From: VXNE01 sp965261535
GTDB lineage: Bacteria > Pseudomonadota > Gammaproteobacteria > Pseudomonadales > Azotimanducaceae
Direction: 5' to 3'
Assembly (NCBI GenBank): GCA_965261535.1
Contig: OZ253469.1
Coordinates: 1,426,001 to 1,490,000 of the forward strand
Length of the DNA stretch: 64,000 bases
The position numbers were made by a program, and so were the translations under genes. The notes under the pieces were generated by a model. That model saw only the letters and a list, made by a program, of their open reading frames with translations. It ran no database searches and was not told where the DNA came from. Below, in pieces: positions 25,515 to 35,495 of this stretch; position 1 is the first letter of the stretch; every line of letters starts with the position of its first letter.

Positions 25515-25607
25515 TTCAGATCTGCCCGTCGGATGCGAGCCCCCAGAGGAACATCGACCGTCGCGACATTCCCGACACTGCCGGGCGCTTAAGTCCCTCG
25601 AAAGCCA

Positions 25608-26579
25608 TCAATACCGTTTAGACATGCGTTTCCGCGAGAATTCGGCAATGCGCTGGCGGTAGTGTTCCTCGGTTTGTCCAGTCAGCACCGAAAAGTTTTC
25701 GTCCTTCAGTTCACCGCCCAGACCATGACCGATATCTCGGGCCACCCGAAGCATGTCATCGAACACGGCAGCAGGTTCCGAGGGACCCGGTAGTCGCAAG
25801 AACAAGCAGGCGCCCGGCGTCTTCATCGACTCCATGTTGGAAAGATCAAAGGTTCCCGGCTCGATGGCGTTCGCCACAGAGAATTGTGGCGTTCTCGTAA
25901 CGGGATTGAGCCGGTGAAAAATGTTCATGTCGCCAAATGTCAGTCCATTGCGCTGGAATGCCTCCCAAAGGTCGGAACCGATGAATCGTTTGTTGCCACG
26001 GGCAAGCACATTGATTGCCAGAATCTCTTTTCCCTCAGCATCCATGACCACATCCAGCGCATTCTGGCGCAGCGCTTCGCGCTCGCGTCGCGCGGGTCGC
26101 TGCTCTTTGCGCGAAGTGTCTTTGCGCGAAGTGTCTTTGCGCGAAGTGTCTTTGCGCGAAATGCGGGCGGGGACGATAGCGTCGCTCGCCGCCGCGATAA
26201 TCGGTTCGTTCCGCGACGTGTGCAAATTGCCGGTCATGTTTCCCGAACCATTTTTGGCCCCCGACCCGGTCTCGGCGGCGGCAACGCTGCCAGCGGTTGC
26301 CGCATGTTCCTGAACAATGTCCATCAAAACCGGCGCAAAGCCATCGAAAGCCAAGGAGCGTTGCGTTGGCGGGGGGTGTTCCGCGTTGCCGACCACGCGC
26401 GCGCCGCCGTTCGGAAAGTCCGAACCCAACCCGTCACGGTCGAAGTCGTCATCCGGAATGTCCGCCGATATGTCGAGCGGCAGGGGATCCCGACGCGCGC
26501 GCCAAGCCAGCCAAAGGCCATGCATGATGACGAGGGCGATCAGCAGACCGCCGCCAATTAGAATGTAGTCCTCGGACAC
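25608..26579 (-). CDS. zipA: Cell division protein ZipA
   Basis: ZipA tethers FtsZ to the inner membrane during division and is confined to Gammaproteobacteria. The 323-residue protein has the N-terminal membrane anchor (YILIGGGLLIALVIMHGLWLAW), a basic stretch, a long low-complexity linker and the C-terminal FtsZ-binding domain (about residues 190-320: DVVMDAEGKEILAINVLARGN, GLTFGDMNIFHRLNP, FDLSNMESMKTPGACLFLRLPG). The linker contains a short tandem repeat, (RKDTS) units, listed separately. It lies 39 bp downstream of smc. Confidence 0.95.
   Translation of the reverse strand: MSEDYILIGGGLLIALVIMHGLWLAWRARRDPLPLDISADIPDDDFDRDGLGSDFPNGGARVVGNAEHPPPTQRSLAFDGFAPVLMDIVQEHAATAGSVAAAETGSGAKNGSGNMTGNLHTSRNEPIIAAASDAIVPARISRKDTSRKDTSRKDTSRKEQRPARREREALRQNALDVVMDAEGKEILAINVLARGNKRFIGSDLWEAFQRNGLTFGDMNIFHRLNPVTRTPQFSVANAIEPGTFDLSNMESMKTPGACLFLRLPGPSEPAAVFDDMLRVARDIGHGLGGELKDENFSVLTGQTEEHYRQRIAEFSRKRMSKRY
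26104..26160 (-). repeat. 15-bp tandem repeat (3.8 units) in the zipA linker
   Basis: The unit TCTTTGCGCGAAGTG (plus strand) repeats without change and encodes RKDTS pentapeptides in the charged linker. A length polymorphism is likely at this site. Confidence 0.9.
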
Positions 26580-26618
26580 AGCATCAACCCCATTTTCCGC
26601 ATTTTTTCCACACGAGGG

Positions 26619-29600
26619 CTATCCGGCAGCCATTGCCGCCGCCCCATCCAAATCCACCGAAACCAGTCGCGACACGCCCGGTTCGTTCATCGTCACGCCC
26701 AGCAGTTGGTCCGCCATTTCCATCGTCAGTTTGTTGTGCGTGATCACCACGAACTGCACTTCGCTCGACATTTCCTCCAACAGCTCCGCGAACCGAACGG
26801 CGTTTTCATCGTCAAGCGGTGCATCCACCTCGTCCAGCAAGCAAACCGGACTCGGATTGAGCTGGAAGATGGCAAAGATCAGCGCAATCGCCGTCAATGC
26901 CTTCTCGCCCCCCGACAGCACCTGTATGCTCGAATTGCGCTTTCCGGGGGGACGGGCCATGACACTCACTCCCGCGTCGAGCAGATCATCGCCGGTCAGT
27001 TCGAGATAGGCGTGTCCTCCGCCCAAGACCTTCGGGAATACGGTCTTCAAGTTTTCGTTTACCGCGTCGAAGGTCGCCTTGAAACGCGTCTTCGTTTCTC
27101 GATCTATCCTTTTGATCGCTGACCGCAATGTATTAAGGGCCTGTTCCAGGTCATCATTCTGCGCGTCGAGATAGCGCTTGCGTTCCGACTGTGTTTCCAA
27201 CTCTTCCAGCGCCGCGAGATTGACCGCGCCCAAGCGGGTGATCCGCCGCTCCAACTTGTCAAGACGTTCGCGCCAAACCTGTTCATCCGAATCCTCGGGC
27301 AACGCCGCCGAGGCGTCGTCCATCGTCAGACCGGTATTCTCAAGGTTTTCGGACAAATCAGCGTGTCTGGCCGCGACGCCCTCGCGCTCCAACTGAGCGT
27401 TATGGAGGCGGCTTCGCCACTCATCCACCGCCGCTTCACTTTTCCGACGATCTTCTTCGCGGGAGCGTATCTCGCTTTCCGCCTCCTCCGCGCGGCGACG
27501 CATGTCTGCCAGTTGCTTCTCCACGCCAACTCTTTCTCGGAGATTCTCTTGCAGCGAAGCTTCGAGCATCGGCAGCGGCTTCAGGTTCGCAGCGATGTCG
27601 TCCTTGTAATCGCGAACAAGGCCTTCGAGTTCCGCCCGCTGACCCTGCAATCGCGAGCGAACCATCTTGGCGGCGAACAACCTGGTCGTCGAACGCTCGT
27701 GTTCTATCCGCAACGCATGCAGGCGCTCGCGCCGCGCCGCCGCCGCCTGCCGCGCTGTTTCCAATCGCTGTAGTTGGCGCGTACGGGCGCTATGCAATTC
27801 CGCACGCTCCGCGTCAAGCGTTTGCGCATCCCGCTTGAGCGATGCGATGCGTGTTTGCGCATCGCGCAAACGATCCATCTCCGAAGACATGAGCGCCTCG
27901 GTCTCGTCGCGCTCGGCTTGGGCGCGCTGCTGGCGCGCCGTTGCTTCCTCCATGCGCACACGACGCACCCCCTGCTCGGTTCGAAGATGGGAGTAAAGGT
28001 CGCCGCATTCCCGATATTGGTGCTGCAAGCGGTCGCGACGGTCATCAAGCTGCGCAACTCGCTGTCGACCCTTGGCCACGACATCGTCCAGTTCCACAAC
28101 ATTGCCATCGGCCTGCGCCAACCGGGTACTGAGGCTTTCCAGGTCCGCAGCCCTCTCGACGACGCCAAGCGCTGGATCCTCCCGGTTGATACGGATCCAA
28201 TCGGGACCGAGCCAGACAGCATCCCGCGTGATGATGCTCTGGCCGCAACGCAGGTTGCGCCAATGGGCCAACGCGATATCCAACGTCTCGGCCGCGAACA
28301 CACCGGCCAACATGGCACCAACCGGTCCCCTGTCGGTGCGCACCTGCGCGGTCAAGGGGGGAAGTTCCACGCCGTTCGCATTTCGGTCGATCTCTCGACC
28401 TTCGTACAATACAACCCGACCTACTTCGAGGTCGCGCAAACCGTCTGCAAAGCGCCCGATATCGTCGACCCTGATCGCGCGCAAATCAGCCCCGAGCACC
28501 GTTTCCACCGCGCGTTCCCATCCCGGAACCACGATCAACTCAGCGCCAAGCCGCGGCACCCCGTCCAGTCCAAGCGCCTCGATCCAGTCCTGCGCCTCGT
28601 GATTCTCGGCGCCTAGCGCCGCCTGCTGCAAAGCGTCCAAAGTGGCGTATTCATCGCGCAAAGACTGCGTCTCCGCGCGCGCCGCTTCCAGCGCGATCTC
28701 GTCGGCGACAACCGCCTCGCGCGCCGACGCCAGGTCGGCGGCACACGTTTCAAGCTCCGCGCCGGCCGCATCATGTCGACGTTCAGCTTCGTCCAACTCT
28801 CCTGTTAGATCATCCGCGGGGACAGCGTTTTCGTCGGACTGTTCTTCGAGCTGCGCCAAGCGCTGGCGCAAACGATCAATCGTCTGCTGGATGTGCTCGA
28901 CGCGGTTTTCTTCCACACGCAATTCGCGGTCATTGGCCGATGCGCGGGAAAGGAAATCGGACCACGCGGTATCGCTCCCGCGCATCTCTTCTTCGGCAAA
29001 GGTCAGCGCGTCGGTTACTCGACCGTCTTCCTTTCGAGCCGCTTCCAATTCCGGCGCTTTGGTGGCGATATCCGTTTTCAACAACGCCACTTCTCGCTCG
29101 TCCTGGGCAAGCTGGCGTGCCGTTTCGTCGAGTCGACGTTGCGCGCCTGTCAGGTCGCTTTCTAGCTGGCTCTGGCGTTGGCGGTTGAACTTGATAGCCT
29201 CTTCAGCCTGTCCGATTTTTGCGCCGATCTTATAGGACAATCCCTGAACCCGGTTGAGTGCATCCGAGTGCTCCTGATACTCGGCTCGCGTGTGTTCGAT
29301 GTTCGCGTCGTCGCGACGCACGACGCTTAGCGCCCGCTCGTATTCGACTTCCAGCCGCTTCAGGGCTCTGCCACGCGCCGCCAGGTCCGCGTCCACGCCC
29401 CTGATCCGCAGCACCAGCAACTCCGCCGTGCCCAGGCGTTGCTCTGCCTTCAGCTCCCGGTACCGCGCCGCCTCCCGGGCCTGTCGCCGCAAGTGGTGCA
29501 ACCGGCCTTCCAGTTCCTCCCGGATATCGCGCAGACGATCAAGGTTTTCCATCGCGCGCCGCATACGGTTCTCGGTCTCGCGCCGTCGTTCCCTGTACTT

Positions 29601-30125
29601 CGAAATGCCAGCGGATTCCTCCAGGTAAGCGCGCAGATCCTCCGGTTTGGCTTTGATCAACTCGCCGATCATGCCCTGCTCGATGATGGAATAGCCGCGC
29701 GGTCCGAAACCCGTACCCAAGAAGATGTCGACGATGTCGCGACGACGACACCGGCTTCCGTTCAGATAGTAGGTGGAGTGGGCATCCCGCGTAACTTGCC
29801 GCCGTACGGCAATGCGTCCGAAACTCGCATATTCGCCGCCGAGGCGGCCGTCGGTGTTGTCGAAGGTAAGCTCGATTGACGCCATTGCGCTCGGTTTGCG
29901 CGAATTCGAGCCATTGTTCGAGCCAGTGAAGATGACATCGGCGATGGACTCCCCCCGCAACCTGAGCGCGGAGCTTTCGCCCATCACCCAGCGAACGGCA
30001 TCGATGATGTTGGACTTTCCACAGCCGTTCGGGCCAACGACCGCACACCGATTTCCAAGGAAGTTTACCGAGGTCGGATCGACGAATGACTTGAAGCCAG
30101 TCAGCTTGATTCCGTCAAGACGCAT
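26619..30125 (-). CDS. smc: Chromosome segregation protein SMC
   Basis: The 1168-residue ATPase has Walker A GPNGCGKSNIIDAVRWVMGE near the start, two long coiled coils (about 165-500 and 670-1000), a hinge (about 510-640, around LGAELIVVPGWERAVETVLG), the ABC signature LSGGEKALTAIALIFAIFQ and Walker B VCLLDEVDAPLDDENA near the C-terminus. It organises and separates chromosomes, normally with ScpA/ScpB, which are not in this window. The smc-zipA-ligA order is standard for non-MukBEF gammaproteobacteria. Length is within the family range. Confidence 0.98.
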   Translation of the reverse strand: MRLDGIKLTGFKSFVDPTSVNFLGNRCAVVGPNGCGKSNIIDAVRWVMGESSALRLRGESIADVIFTGSNNGSNSRKPSAMASIELTFDNTDGRLGGEYASFGRIAVRRQVTRDAHSTYYLNGSRCRRRDIVDIFLGTGFGPRGYSIIEQGMIGELIKAKPEDLRAYLEESAGISKYRERRRETENRMRRAMENLDRLRDIREELEGRLHHLRRQAREAARYRELKAEQRLGTAELLVLRIRGVDADLAARGRALKRLEVEYERALSVVRRDDANIEHTRAEYQEHSDALNRVQGLSYKIGAKIGQAEEAIKFNRQRQSQLESDLTGAQRRLDETARQLAQDEREVALLKTDIATKAPELEAARKEDGRVTDALTFAEEEMRGSDTAWSDFLSRASANDRELRVEENRVEHIQQTIDRLRQRLAQLEEQSDENAVPADDLTGELDEAERRHDAAGAELETCAADLASAREAVVADEIALEAARAETQSLRDEYATLDALQQAALGAENHEAQDWIEALGLDGVPRLGAELIVVPGWERAVETVLGADLRAIRVDDIGRFADGLRDLEVGRVVLYEGREIDRNANGVELPPLTAQVRTDRGPVGAMLAGVFAAETLDIALAHWRNLRCGQSIITRDAVWLGPDWIRINREDPALGVVERAADLESLSTRLAQADGNVVELDDVVAKGRQRVAQLDDRRDRLQHQYRECGDLYSHLRTEQGVRRVRMEEATARQQRAQAERDETEALMSSEMDRLRDAQTRIASLKRDAQTLDAERAELHSARTRQLQRLETARQAAAARRERLHALRIEHERSTTRLFAAKMVRSRLQGQRAELEGLVRDYKDDIAANLKPLPMLEASLQENLRERVGVEKQLADMRRRAEEAESEIRSREEDRRKSEAAVDEWRSRLHNAQLEREGVAARHADLSENLENTGLTMDDASAALPEDSDEQVWRERLDKLERRITRLGAVNLAALEELETQSERKRYLDAQNDDLEQALNTLRSAIKRIDRETKTRFKATFDAVNENLKTVFPKVLGGGHAYLELTGDDLLDAGVSVMARPPGKRNSSIQVLSGGEKALTAIALIFAIFQLNPSPVCLLDEVDAPLDDENAVRFAELLEEMSSEVQFVVITHNKLTMEMADQLLGVTMNEPGVSRLVSVDLDGAAAMAAG

Positions 30126-30264
30126 GCAGCGAGTGTTCGTGTTCGCTAAGCCAGCGTTAGTGTACAGAAATCCGGCCCCAATGGCACCTTTAGGAAATCG
30201 TTAGCAGGGACCCGACAAAGGCGATCCGCGCGGTGCGAGGCGGCCCTCAAATGCCGCGCATTGC

Positions 30265-30465
30265 TGTCTCGAACTGCCCCTTCCCAAAAAAGCTTCGGTG
30301 GCTGTCCCAAACTGCCCCAGCTTCGGTGGCTGTCCCAAAACGGTCCCAAAACGCACGGCCGTCCCAAAACATGGCTGTCCCAAAAACATAGCTCCAAACA
30401 CACCATCGGTGGCTGTCCCAAACACACAATGGCTGTCCCAAAACACAAAACAGCCCCGCGCCCGA
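30265..30465. repeat. GGTGGCTGTCCCAAA repeat cluster 4 (main content of the 391-bp smc-ccmI gap)
   Basis: Six or more CTGTCCCAAA or CGTCCCAAA cores occur between 30298 and 30450, for example TTCGGTGGCTGTCCCAAA twice, ACGGCCGTCCCAAAAC and ATGGCTGTCCCAAA. The core differs from clusters 1-3 (GGCTGTCCC for GGGTGTCCC) but shares TGTCCC and the irregular spacing, so it looks like a subfamily. The flanking parts of 30126-30516 must include the smc promoter; nothing else was recognised. Confidence 0.7.
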
Positions 30466-30516
30466 CGAGGCGATGCGGAGAAGGTACGAGAAGGCAGGCC
30501 GCGGTGTTTGTTCGAG

Positions 30517-32112
30517 CTAAGGCAGCCGGCGATCGATGTGCAGTCGTACCGGTTCGGCGCTCGGGCGACCGACCCAGGTCTCGCTTTCCATATCTCCGGC
30601 GACTGCGGTGGCCGATCCGCCGAGCGCAACCCGGGCCACCAATTCGAGCGTCTCCACTCCCTTGAATCCGCGACCGGGGAGCATGGCGTCGGCGTCCGTC
30701 AGCTCGACCCGCGCTGGCAGATCACCTGCGGTGAGCCGTTTCACGGCCACGGGCGGTCCCGGCCGTTCAGGGTCCCGCGCTATTACGAACACGGTCGCGA
30801 CCGGAGTGACGTCGAACGCCGCATCGAGGGAAACATCCACGGTCGTCGTCGCCATCTCGGGGACTACATCCGCCCCGAACGCCAGTTCGATGCGCGGCTG
30901 CGCCCGGGGATCCACAGGTTGCGTAGATGCTTCGAGGTCATCCGCCGACGCCACGGCATTGCCCGTCTCCGATAGTCGCGCCACCACTTCGACCAGGCCG
31001 CCCATCGATAACCGCGGCGGCGAACCCATCCCTACGGTGTCGTCAAGCAGCACGGTCTGAGATGCCTCGGCCTTTTGGCGCACCACGGCAAGGGGCATGC
31101 CGCCCGAGACTGGACGCGCAAACACGATCAGCCATGGTCGCCGCACTTCACCCTCCACCTTGACGAAGACCTCGATCAAGGGCCGCGCGGGGTCGAGTTG
31201 CGACCGGACAAAGGTGGTCAATTGCTCCAGCAACGCGCGACGCGATTCCGGTAATGGCTGTCCCATGGCTCGGGCCAGGTAACCTGACGCCTCACCGTGC
31301 GCACCACGGCGCATTGCGTCCATCGCCAGCATTTCAAGCATGGCCGGATGGTCCGGACGCGCGGCAAGCACACCTTTAACCACCTCTCGGGTCGCGGCGT
31401 TCATGTCGCCCGCCGCCAGGTAGCTTGCCTGCGCCCACGCCGCATCGACCTCTTCGTTCGGACCGGCAAGATCACGCAGCCTCGCAAACGCATCCTCCGC
31501 GCCGCCGTAGTCGGACAGTCGCATCCGGGAATGGCCCAGAAGAAACCAGGTATTCGCATCCTCCGGATTGCGCGCAACGCGTGCCGCCAACGCCTTCTCC
31601 GCGCGCGCCAGCGTATCAGCGTCGAGTTCGCCACTGGCCAATACGGCGCCCGCCCGCGCCAAAACGGGCGCATGCGGTTCGCCCCAGATTGCGTACAAGC
31701 CCACAGCGACAACAGCGAGTACCAGCGCCGTCAACGCGACGAGGCGCATCGGTGGACGCGCGCCCTCGATGTCTTGCGGCCTGGAGACACCCGTCTGCCC
31801 AGCTCCCGCTTGCGGGGTGTCCGGCTGCGCTTCATGGCTATCTCCAGTCCCCGACCTGGTCGCGGAGTCCGGTCCGGGACCATCCGCCTCGATCAAGTCG
31901 AGAGCAAGTTCCTCTTCCAGCTCAGCCAGGATCGAGGTGTCCAGCGCCTGGACGCGGCCCTCCGTGATCAACTCCCGACGCCGGTCTGCAAAAAGGACTG
32001 CGTTGGCACCAGCGCGATCCAGCACGCGCGCGCCATGCCGCCGCGCGCCGAAAACAACGTAAAGCACCACCACCGACGCGAAAACCGCCGTAGCGGCGAA
32101 AACCTCGATCAT
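30517..32112 (-). CDS. ccmI: Cytochrome c maturation protein CcmI
   Basis: CcmI is the apocytochrome c chaperone of system I. The 531-residue protein starts with a membrane helix (FAATAVFASVVVLYVVFGA), a helical loop ending in the LEEELALDL type segment, a second helix (LVALTALVLAVVAVGLYAIWG), then a periplasmic TPR region (ARAEKALAARVARNPEDANTWFLLGHSRM) and a C-terminal beta-rich domain that binds hemes' target peptides. It is the last gene of the ccm operon and overlaps ccmH by 4 bp. Confidence 0.93.
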   Translation of the reverse strand: MIEVFAATAVFASVVVLYVVFGARRHGARVLDRAGANAVLFADRRRELITEGRVQALDTSILAELEEELALDLIEADGPGPDSATRSGTGDSHEAQPDTPQAGAGQTGVSRPQDIEGARPPMRLVALTALVLAVVAVGLYAIWGEPHAPVLARAGAVLASGELDADTLARAEKALAARVARNPEDANTWFLLGHSRMRLSDYGGAEDAFARLRDLAGPNEEVDAAWAQASYLAAGDMNAATREVVKGVLAARPDHPAMLEMLAMDAMRRGAHGEASGYLARAMGQPLPESRRALLEQLTTFVRSQLDPARPLIEVFVKVEGEVRRPWLIVFARPVSGGMPLAVVRQKAEASQTVLLDDTVGMGSPPRLSMGGLVEVVARLSETGNAVASADDLEASTQPVDPRAQPRIELAFGADVVPEMATTTVDVSLDAAFDVTPVATVFVIARDPERPGPPVAVKRLTAGDLPARVELTDADAMLPGRGFKGVETLELVARVALGGSATAVAGDMESETWVGRPSAEPVRLHIDRRLP

Positions 32113-32555
32113 CGCTCGTCTTCAAGCAGCCGCGCGACTTGCTCGCGCTCCCGATTCGTCAGGGGCGCGCGCCGCCGAAACAGGCCCACGCGCCCGATCA
32201 CGACGATGGCAATCAGCAACAGAACCGGGGGAACTAGCCAAAGCGGCCAGTTCGCCGCACGGAATTCAGGATCGTAAAGCACGAAGTCGCCATAACGCGC
32301 CTGCAGGTACACGCGCACGTCGTCATCGGTGGCACCCTCTTCCACCAGACGCCGAACCGTGCGACGCAAATCCCGGGCGATTGGCGCGCCCGAACTCGCC
32401 AATGATTCATTCAGACACTTGGGACAGCGCAGCTCCCCCAGCAACTCACGATAGCGCTCGGCCAGCTCCGGGTCCGAGAAATCGAATCCGTCGATGGCCG
32501 AAGCGCCGAGCACGCCGGCCGCCCCGATCAGCAGCGCACAGATCCGCAGCATCAT
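32109..32555 (-). CDS. ccmH: Cytochrome c maturation protein CcmH (CcmL type)
   Basis: The 148-residue protein has a signal sequence (MLRICALLIGAAGVLGASA), the periplasmic thioredox motif RCPKCLNESLASS and a C-terminal membrane helix (WPLWLVPPVLLLIAIVVIG). It reduces apocytochrome c CxxCH cysteines and docks with CcmF. Two adjacent ATGs (32555 and 32552) are possible; 32555 gives an overlap with the ccmG stop. Separate ccmH and ccmI genes are the usual arrangement outside E. coli. Confidence 0.93.
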   Translation of the reverse strand: MMLRICALLIGAAGVLGASAIDGFDFSDPELAERYRELLGELRCPKCLNESLASSGAPIARDLRRTVRRLVEEGATDDDVRVYLQARYGDFVLYDPEFRAANWPLWLVPPVLLLIAIVVIGRVGLFRRRAPLTNREREQVARLLEDER

Positions 32556-33091
32556 TGCGGCGACTCCAGCGCGGCGATGGCGGGTTGCAGTTCTTCGCGC
32601 CAGATGCCTTCGTTGACGTCGCCCACGCGTTTGTAGCGAATGATTCCCGCGGCATCCACGAGAAATGTCTCCGGCGCTCCGTAAACGCCCAACTCGACGC
32701 CGAAATCTCCGGAAGCGTCCACGATATTGAAGTCGTACGGATTTCCGTATCGCGTCAGCCATCGGCTCGCTGCGATGAGATCGTCCTTGTAGTTGATGCC
32801 GATGATGGGTAGATCGGTCTCATCGGCAATGCGCGCGAGTTCGCCGTGCTCGGCCAGGCATGTGGGACACCAGGTGGCCCAGACGTTCACCAGGCGGGGT
32901 TCGCCCACCAGGTCCGCCCGGGTCGCCCGCGCGTCGGGCTCTCCCAATATCGGCAAGTCGAAGTCCGGAAATGGCCTGTCTATCAGCGCCGATGGCAACT
33001 CGTGCGGATCGCGCAGCGTAAAACCCAGGTACAGAAACGACGCCAGAACCGCGAACACGGCCACCGGCATGAACAATCGCGCCCGGCTCAT
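32552..33091 (-). CDS. ccmG: Thiol:disulfide interchange protein CcmG/DsbE
   Basis: The 179-residue protein has an N-terminal membrane anchor (RLFMPVAVFAVLASFLYLGFTL) and a thioredoxin-like domain with active site WATWCPTCLAEH, the GINYKDD insert and the cis-Pro loop YGAPETFLVD, all typical of CcmG. It passes electrons from DsbD to CcmH or apocytochrome. The ATG at 33091 overlaps the ccmF stop by 4 bp. Confidence 0.95.
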   Translation of the reverse strand: MSRARLFMPVAVFAVLASFLYLGFTLRDPHELPSALIDRPFPDFDLPILGEPDARATRADLVGEPRLVNVWATWCPTCLAEHGELARIADETDLPIIGINYKDDLIAASRWLTRYGNPYDFNIVDASGDFGVELGVYGAPETFLVDAAGIIRYKRVGDVNEGIWREELQPAIAALESPQ

Positions 33092-35028
33092 GTCGCCTCG
33101 AGACCGCCTGCGTCCCGGGAACACTCCGCGGGACCCTCCCGGACACGCAATCGACGATAGCGTGGATCGGTCACAGCGAGCACGCCACCAAAGGCCATCA
33201 TCAGGGCACCCAGCCATACCCATCGAACCAACACCTTGTCCTGGATGCGAACGCCCCAGGAACCGTCCGGAAGTGCCGCGCCCAGCGCGATGTAGAGGTC
33301 CCGCACAAACCCGGCGGCTATTCCCGCTTCGGTCATTATCTGATCGCGTCCGCCATAGCGCCGCTTTTCGGGATACAGGCGCACGCCGCTGTCCGTAACG
33401 AACTCGGCCTGCTCCGCGATGTAGTTCGGTCCTTCAATCCGCCGCAACGCGGCGAAGCGATAGGTCACGCCGTTCAGATTCACGCTATCGCCGACAGTCA
33501 TCCTTGCGTCGACTTCACGGGAGAATTCGCTGGTCGCGCCAATGCCTATCAAGGACACGGCGAAACCGATGTGCGCCACCATCATCCCCAGGTATCCGCG
33601 GGATGTGCTGCTACGACGGCGCCACATGTCGGCACCGTGGACCAATATGATCCAAACGCCGAGGGCGACGGCGACGGCGGCGCCCACCTTGAATGCACCG
33701 CCTAGCGCGAGCGGCAGCGCCAAACCCGTGCAGACCGCCGCGGCGCACATGAAGCCCGCGTTCTTCAACAGCGCCAGCGGCGTGCGTTTCCATCGCGCGA
33801 CCGGCGCCAGCCCGAGGAAGCACGCCAGAACGCACATGAGCGGCACGAATCCCTTGTTGAAATAAGGGGCGCCCACCGATGTCTTCTCTCCACCGGTGAT
33901 GGCTTCGTGGGCAAGCGGGTACAAGGTCCCGTGCAGGACAAAAGCCAATGCGACGACAAGAATCGCATTGTTGATCAGGAGCAGCAGCTCGCGGGAAAAG
34001 CCGCCATAGCGGGCCCTGCTCATGATGGTCGGCGCCCGCAGCCCGTAGACCGTCAACGCGCCGCCCACGGCCAGCGCCAGCAGGGCGAGAACGAAGAGTC
34101 CGCGTTCCGGGTCCACGGCGAACGCATGCACCGAGGTCAATACCCCGGAGCGCACGATGAACGCACCGAGCAGCGACAGCGAAAAGGCCGCGATCGCAAG
34201 CAGCGCAGTCCAGCTCTTGAACGCGCCGCGTTTTTCCGTCACGGCGAGGGAGTGCACCAAGGCCGTGCCAGCCAGCCACGGCATGAACGACGCGTTCTCC
34301 ACCGGGTCCCAGAACCACCAGCCGCCCCAGCCGAGCTCGTAGTACGCCCACCAGCTACCCAGAGCGATGCCGACGGTCAAAAACGCCCACGCCACATTCG
34401 TCCAGGGTCGCAACCAACGCGCCCAGGCCGCATCCAGCCTGCCGCCCACGAGCGCCGCTATGGCGAAGGAGAACGCCACGGCAAAGCCGACATAGCCCGT
34501 GTAAAGCAATGGCGGATGCACAATCAGCCCGAAGTCCTGGAGCAGGGGATTCAGATCCGCGCCCTCGACCGGTACGCCGGGCAAAAGGCGCTCAAAGGGG
34601 CTGCTTGTCGCCAGCAGAAACAGCAGGAAACCGAAGTTCAGCAATCCCATGGTCCCCAATACGCGACCGAAGATCTCGTCCGGCAGCCGCCTGCAGCCCA
34701 GGCTCACCGCCCAGGTCCACACCCCCATGATCAAGGTCCACAGGAGAAACGAGCCCTCGTGCGCGCCCCAGGTCGCGCTGATCCGGTAGTACCAGGGCAG
34801 CAGGCTGTTCGAGTTTTCCGCCACGTACGCGACGGAAAAATCGCTGACGAGAAAAGCCCGGACAAGCACCGCGAATCCGAAAACGATCAGCAAGAGCTGG
34901 CACGAGGCAAGCGTCGCCGCCAGGCTGCGCCAGACGCCGTTGACGGCGCTGACATGGCCGACGACGCCAAGAGCAAGGGCCACCAACAGGGCGGCGACCA
35001 CGGCGAAGTGTCCGATTTCTACGATCAC
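33088..35028 (-). CDS. ccmF: Heme lyase subunit CcmF
   Basis: The 646-residue polytopic membrane protein carries the WWD heme-handling motif (GWGGWWFWDPVENASFMPWL) and the conserved loop YYRISATWGAHEGSFLLW plus LLQDFGLIVHPPLLYTGY with axial histidines. It ligates heme to apocytochrome c together with CcmH and CcmI. A GTG at 35028, overlapping the ccmE stop by 4 bp, gives the expected N-terminus (IVEIGHFAVVAALLVALALG). Confidence 0.95.
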   Translation of the reverse strand: MIVEIGHFAVVAALLVALALGVVGHVSAVNGVWRSLAATLASCQLLLIVFGFAVLVRAFLVSDFSVAYVAENSNSLLPWYYRISATWGAHEGSFLLWTLIMGVWTWAVSLGCRRLPDEIFGRVLGTMGLLNFGFLLFLLATSSPFERLLPGVPVEGADLNPLLQDFGLIVHPPLLYTGYVGFAVAFSFAIAALVGGRLDAAWARWLRPWTNVAWAFLTVGIALGSWWAYYELGWGGWWFWDPVENASFMPWLAGTALVHSLAVTEKRGAFKSWTALLAIAAFSLSLLGAFIVRSGVLTSVHAFAVDPERGLFVLALLALAVGGALTVYGLRAPTIMSRARYGGFSRELLLLINNAILVVALAFVLHGTLYPLAHEAITGGEKTSVGAPYFNKGFVPLMCVLACFLGLAPVARWKRTPLALLKNAGFMCAAAVCTGLALPLALGGAFKVGAAVAVALGVWIILVHGADMWRRRSSTSRGYLGMMVAHIGFAVSLIGIGATSEFSREVDARMTVGDSVNLNGVTYRFAALRRIEGPNYIAEQAEFVTDSGVRLYPEKRRYGGRDQIMTEAGIAAGFVRDLYIALGAALPDGSWGVRIQDKVLVRWVWLGALMMAFGGVLAVTDPRYRRLRVREGPAECSRDAGGLEAT

Positions 35029-35495
35029 GACGCGACCGCGCTGACGGCGGAGTCCGGGGGACCACAGGCTTCCCCCTCGACGGCAATCCCGGCCATTTCT
35101 GGCGGCATGTAGTTTTCGTCGTGTTTGGCCAGGACCTGGGAGGCCTGGAACACGCGCTCGGCATCGAGCTGGCCCGTAATCAGGACATCCTGCCCGTCGC
35201 GAAACAGGTCCGGCAGGATGCCGACATAGCGCGCCACGAAGTCGGAACCCCGGTAATCCGTGAGCACAAAGGATACGCCGAGCCCACTGGCGTCGTGCGC
35301 CACGCTGCCGCACACCACCATGCCACCCGCACGGATCGTGACTCCCGTCGGCGCTTCGCCGTTCACCACTCGCTCCGGCGGATAGAACAGATTGACGCTT
35401 TCGTCCAGCGCGGTAAGCACCAAAGCGGCGGTGACGGCGGTGCCGCCCAGCAGGAACACCGTCGCAACCAGGCGATTGCGGCGCCGTGTATTCAC
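35025..35495 (-). CDS. ccmE: Heme chaperone CcmE
   Basis: The 156-residue protein has an N-terminal membrane anchor (RLVATVFLLGGTAVTAALVL), an OB-fold periplasmic domain (GVTIRAGGMVVCGSV; VSFVLTDYRGSDFVARY) and the heme-attachment segment KHDENYMPPE, in which the His binds heme covalently. It carries heme from CcmABCD to CcmF. Confidence 0.95.
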   Translation of the reverse strand: MNTRRRNRLVATVFLLGGTAVTAALVLTALDESVNLFYPPERVVNGEAPTGVTIRAGGMVVCGSVAHDASGLGVSFVLTDYRGSDFVARYVGILPDLFRDGQDVLITGQLDAERVFQASQVLAKHDENYMPPEMAGIAVEGEACGPPDSAVSAVAS

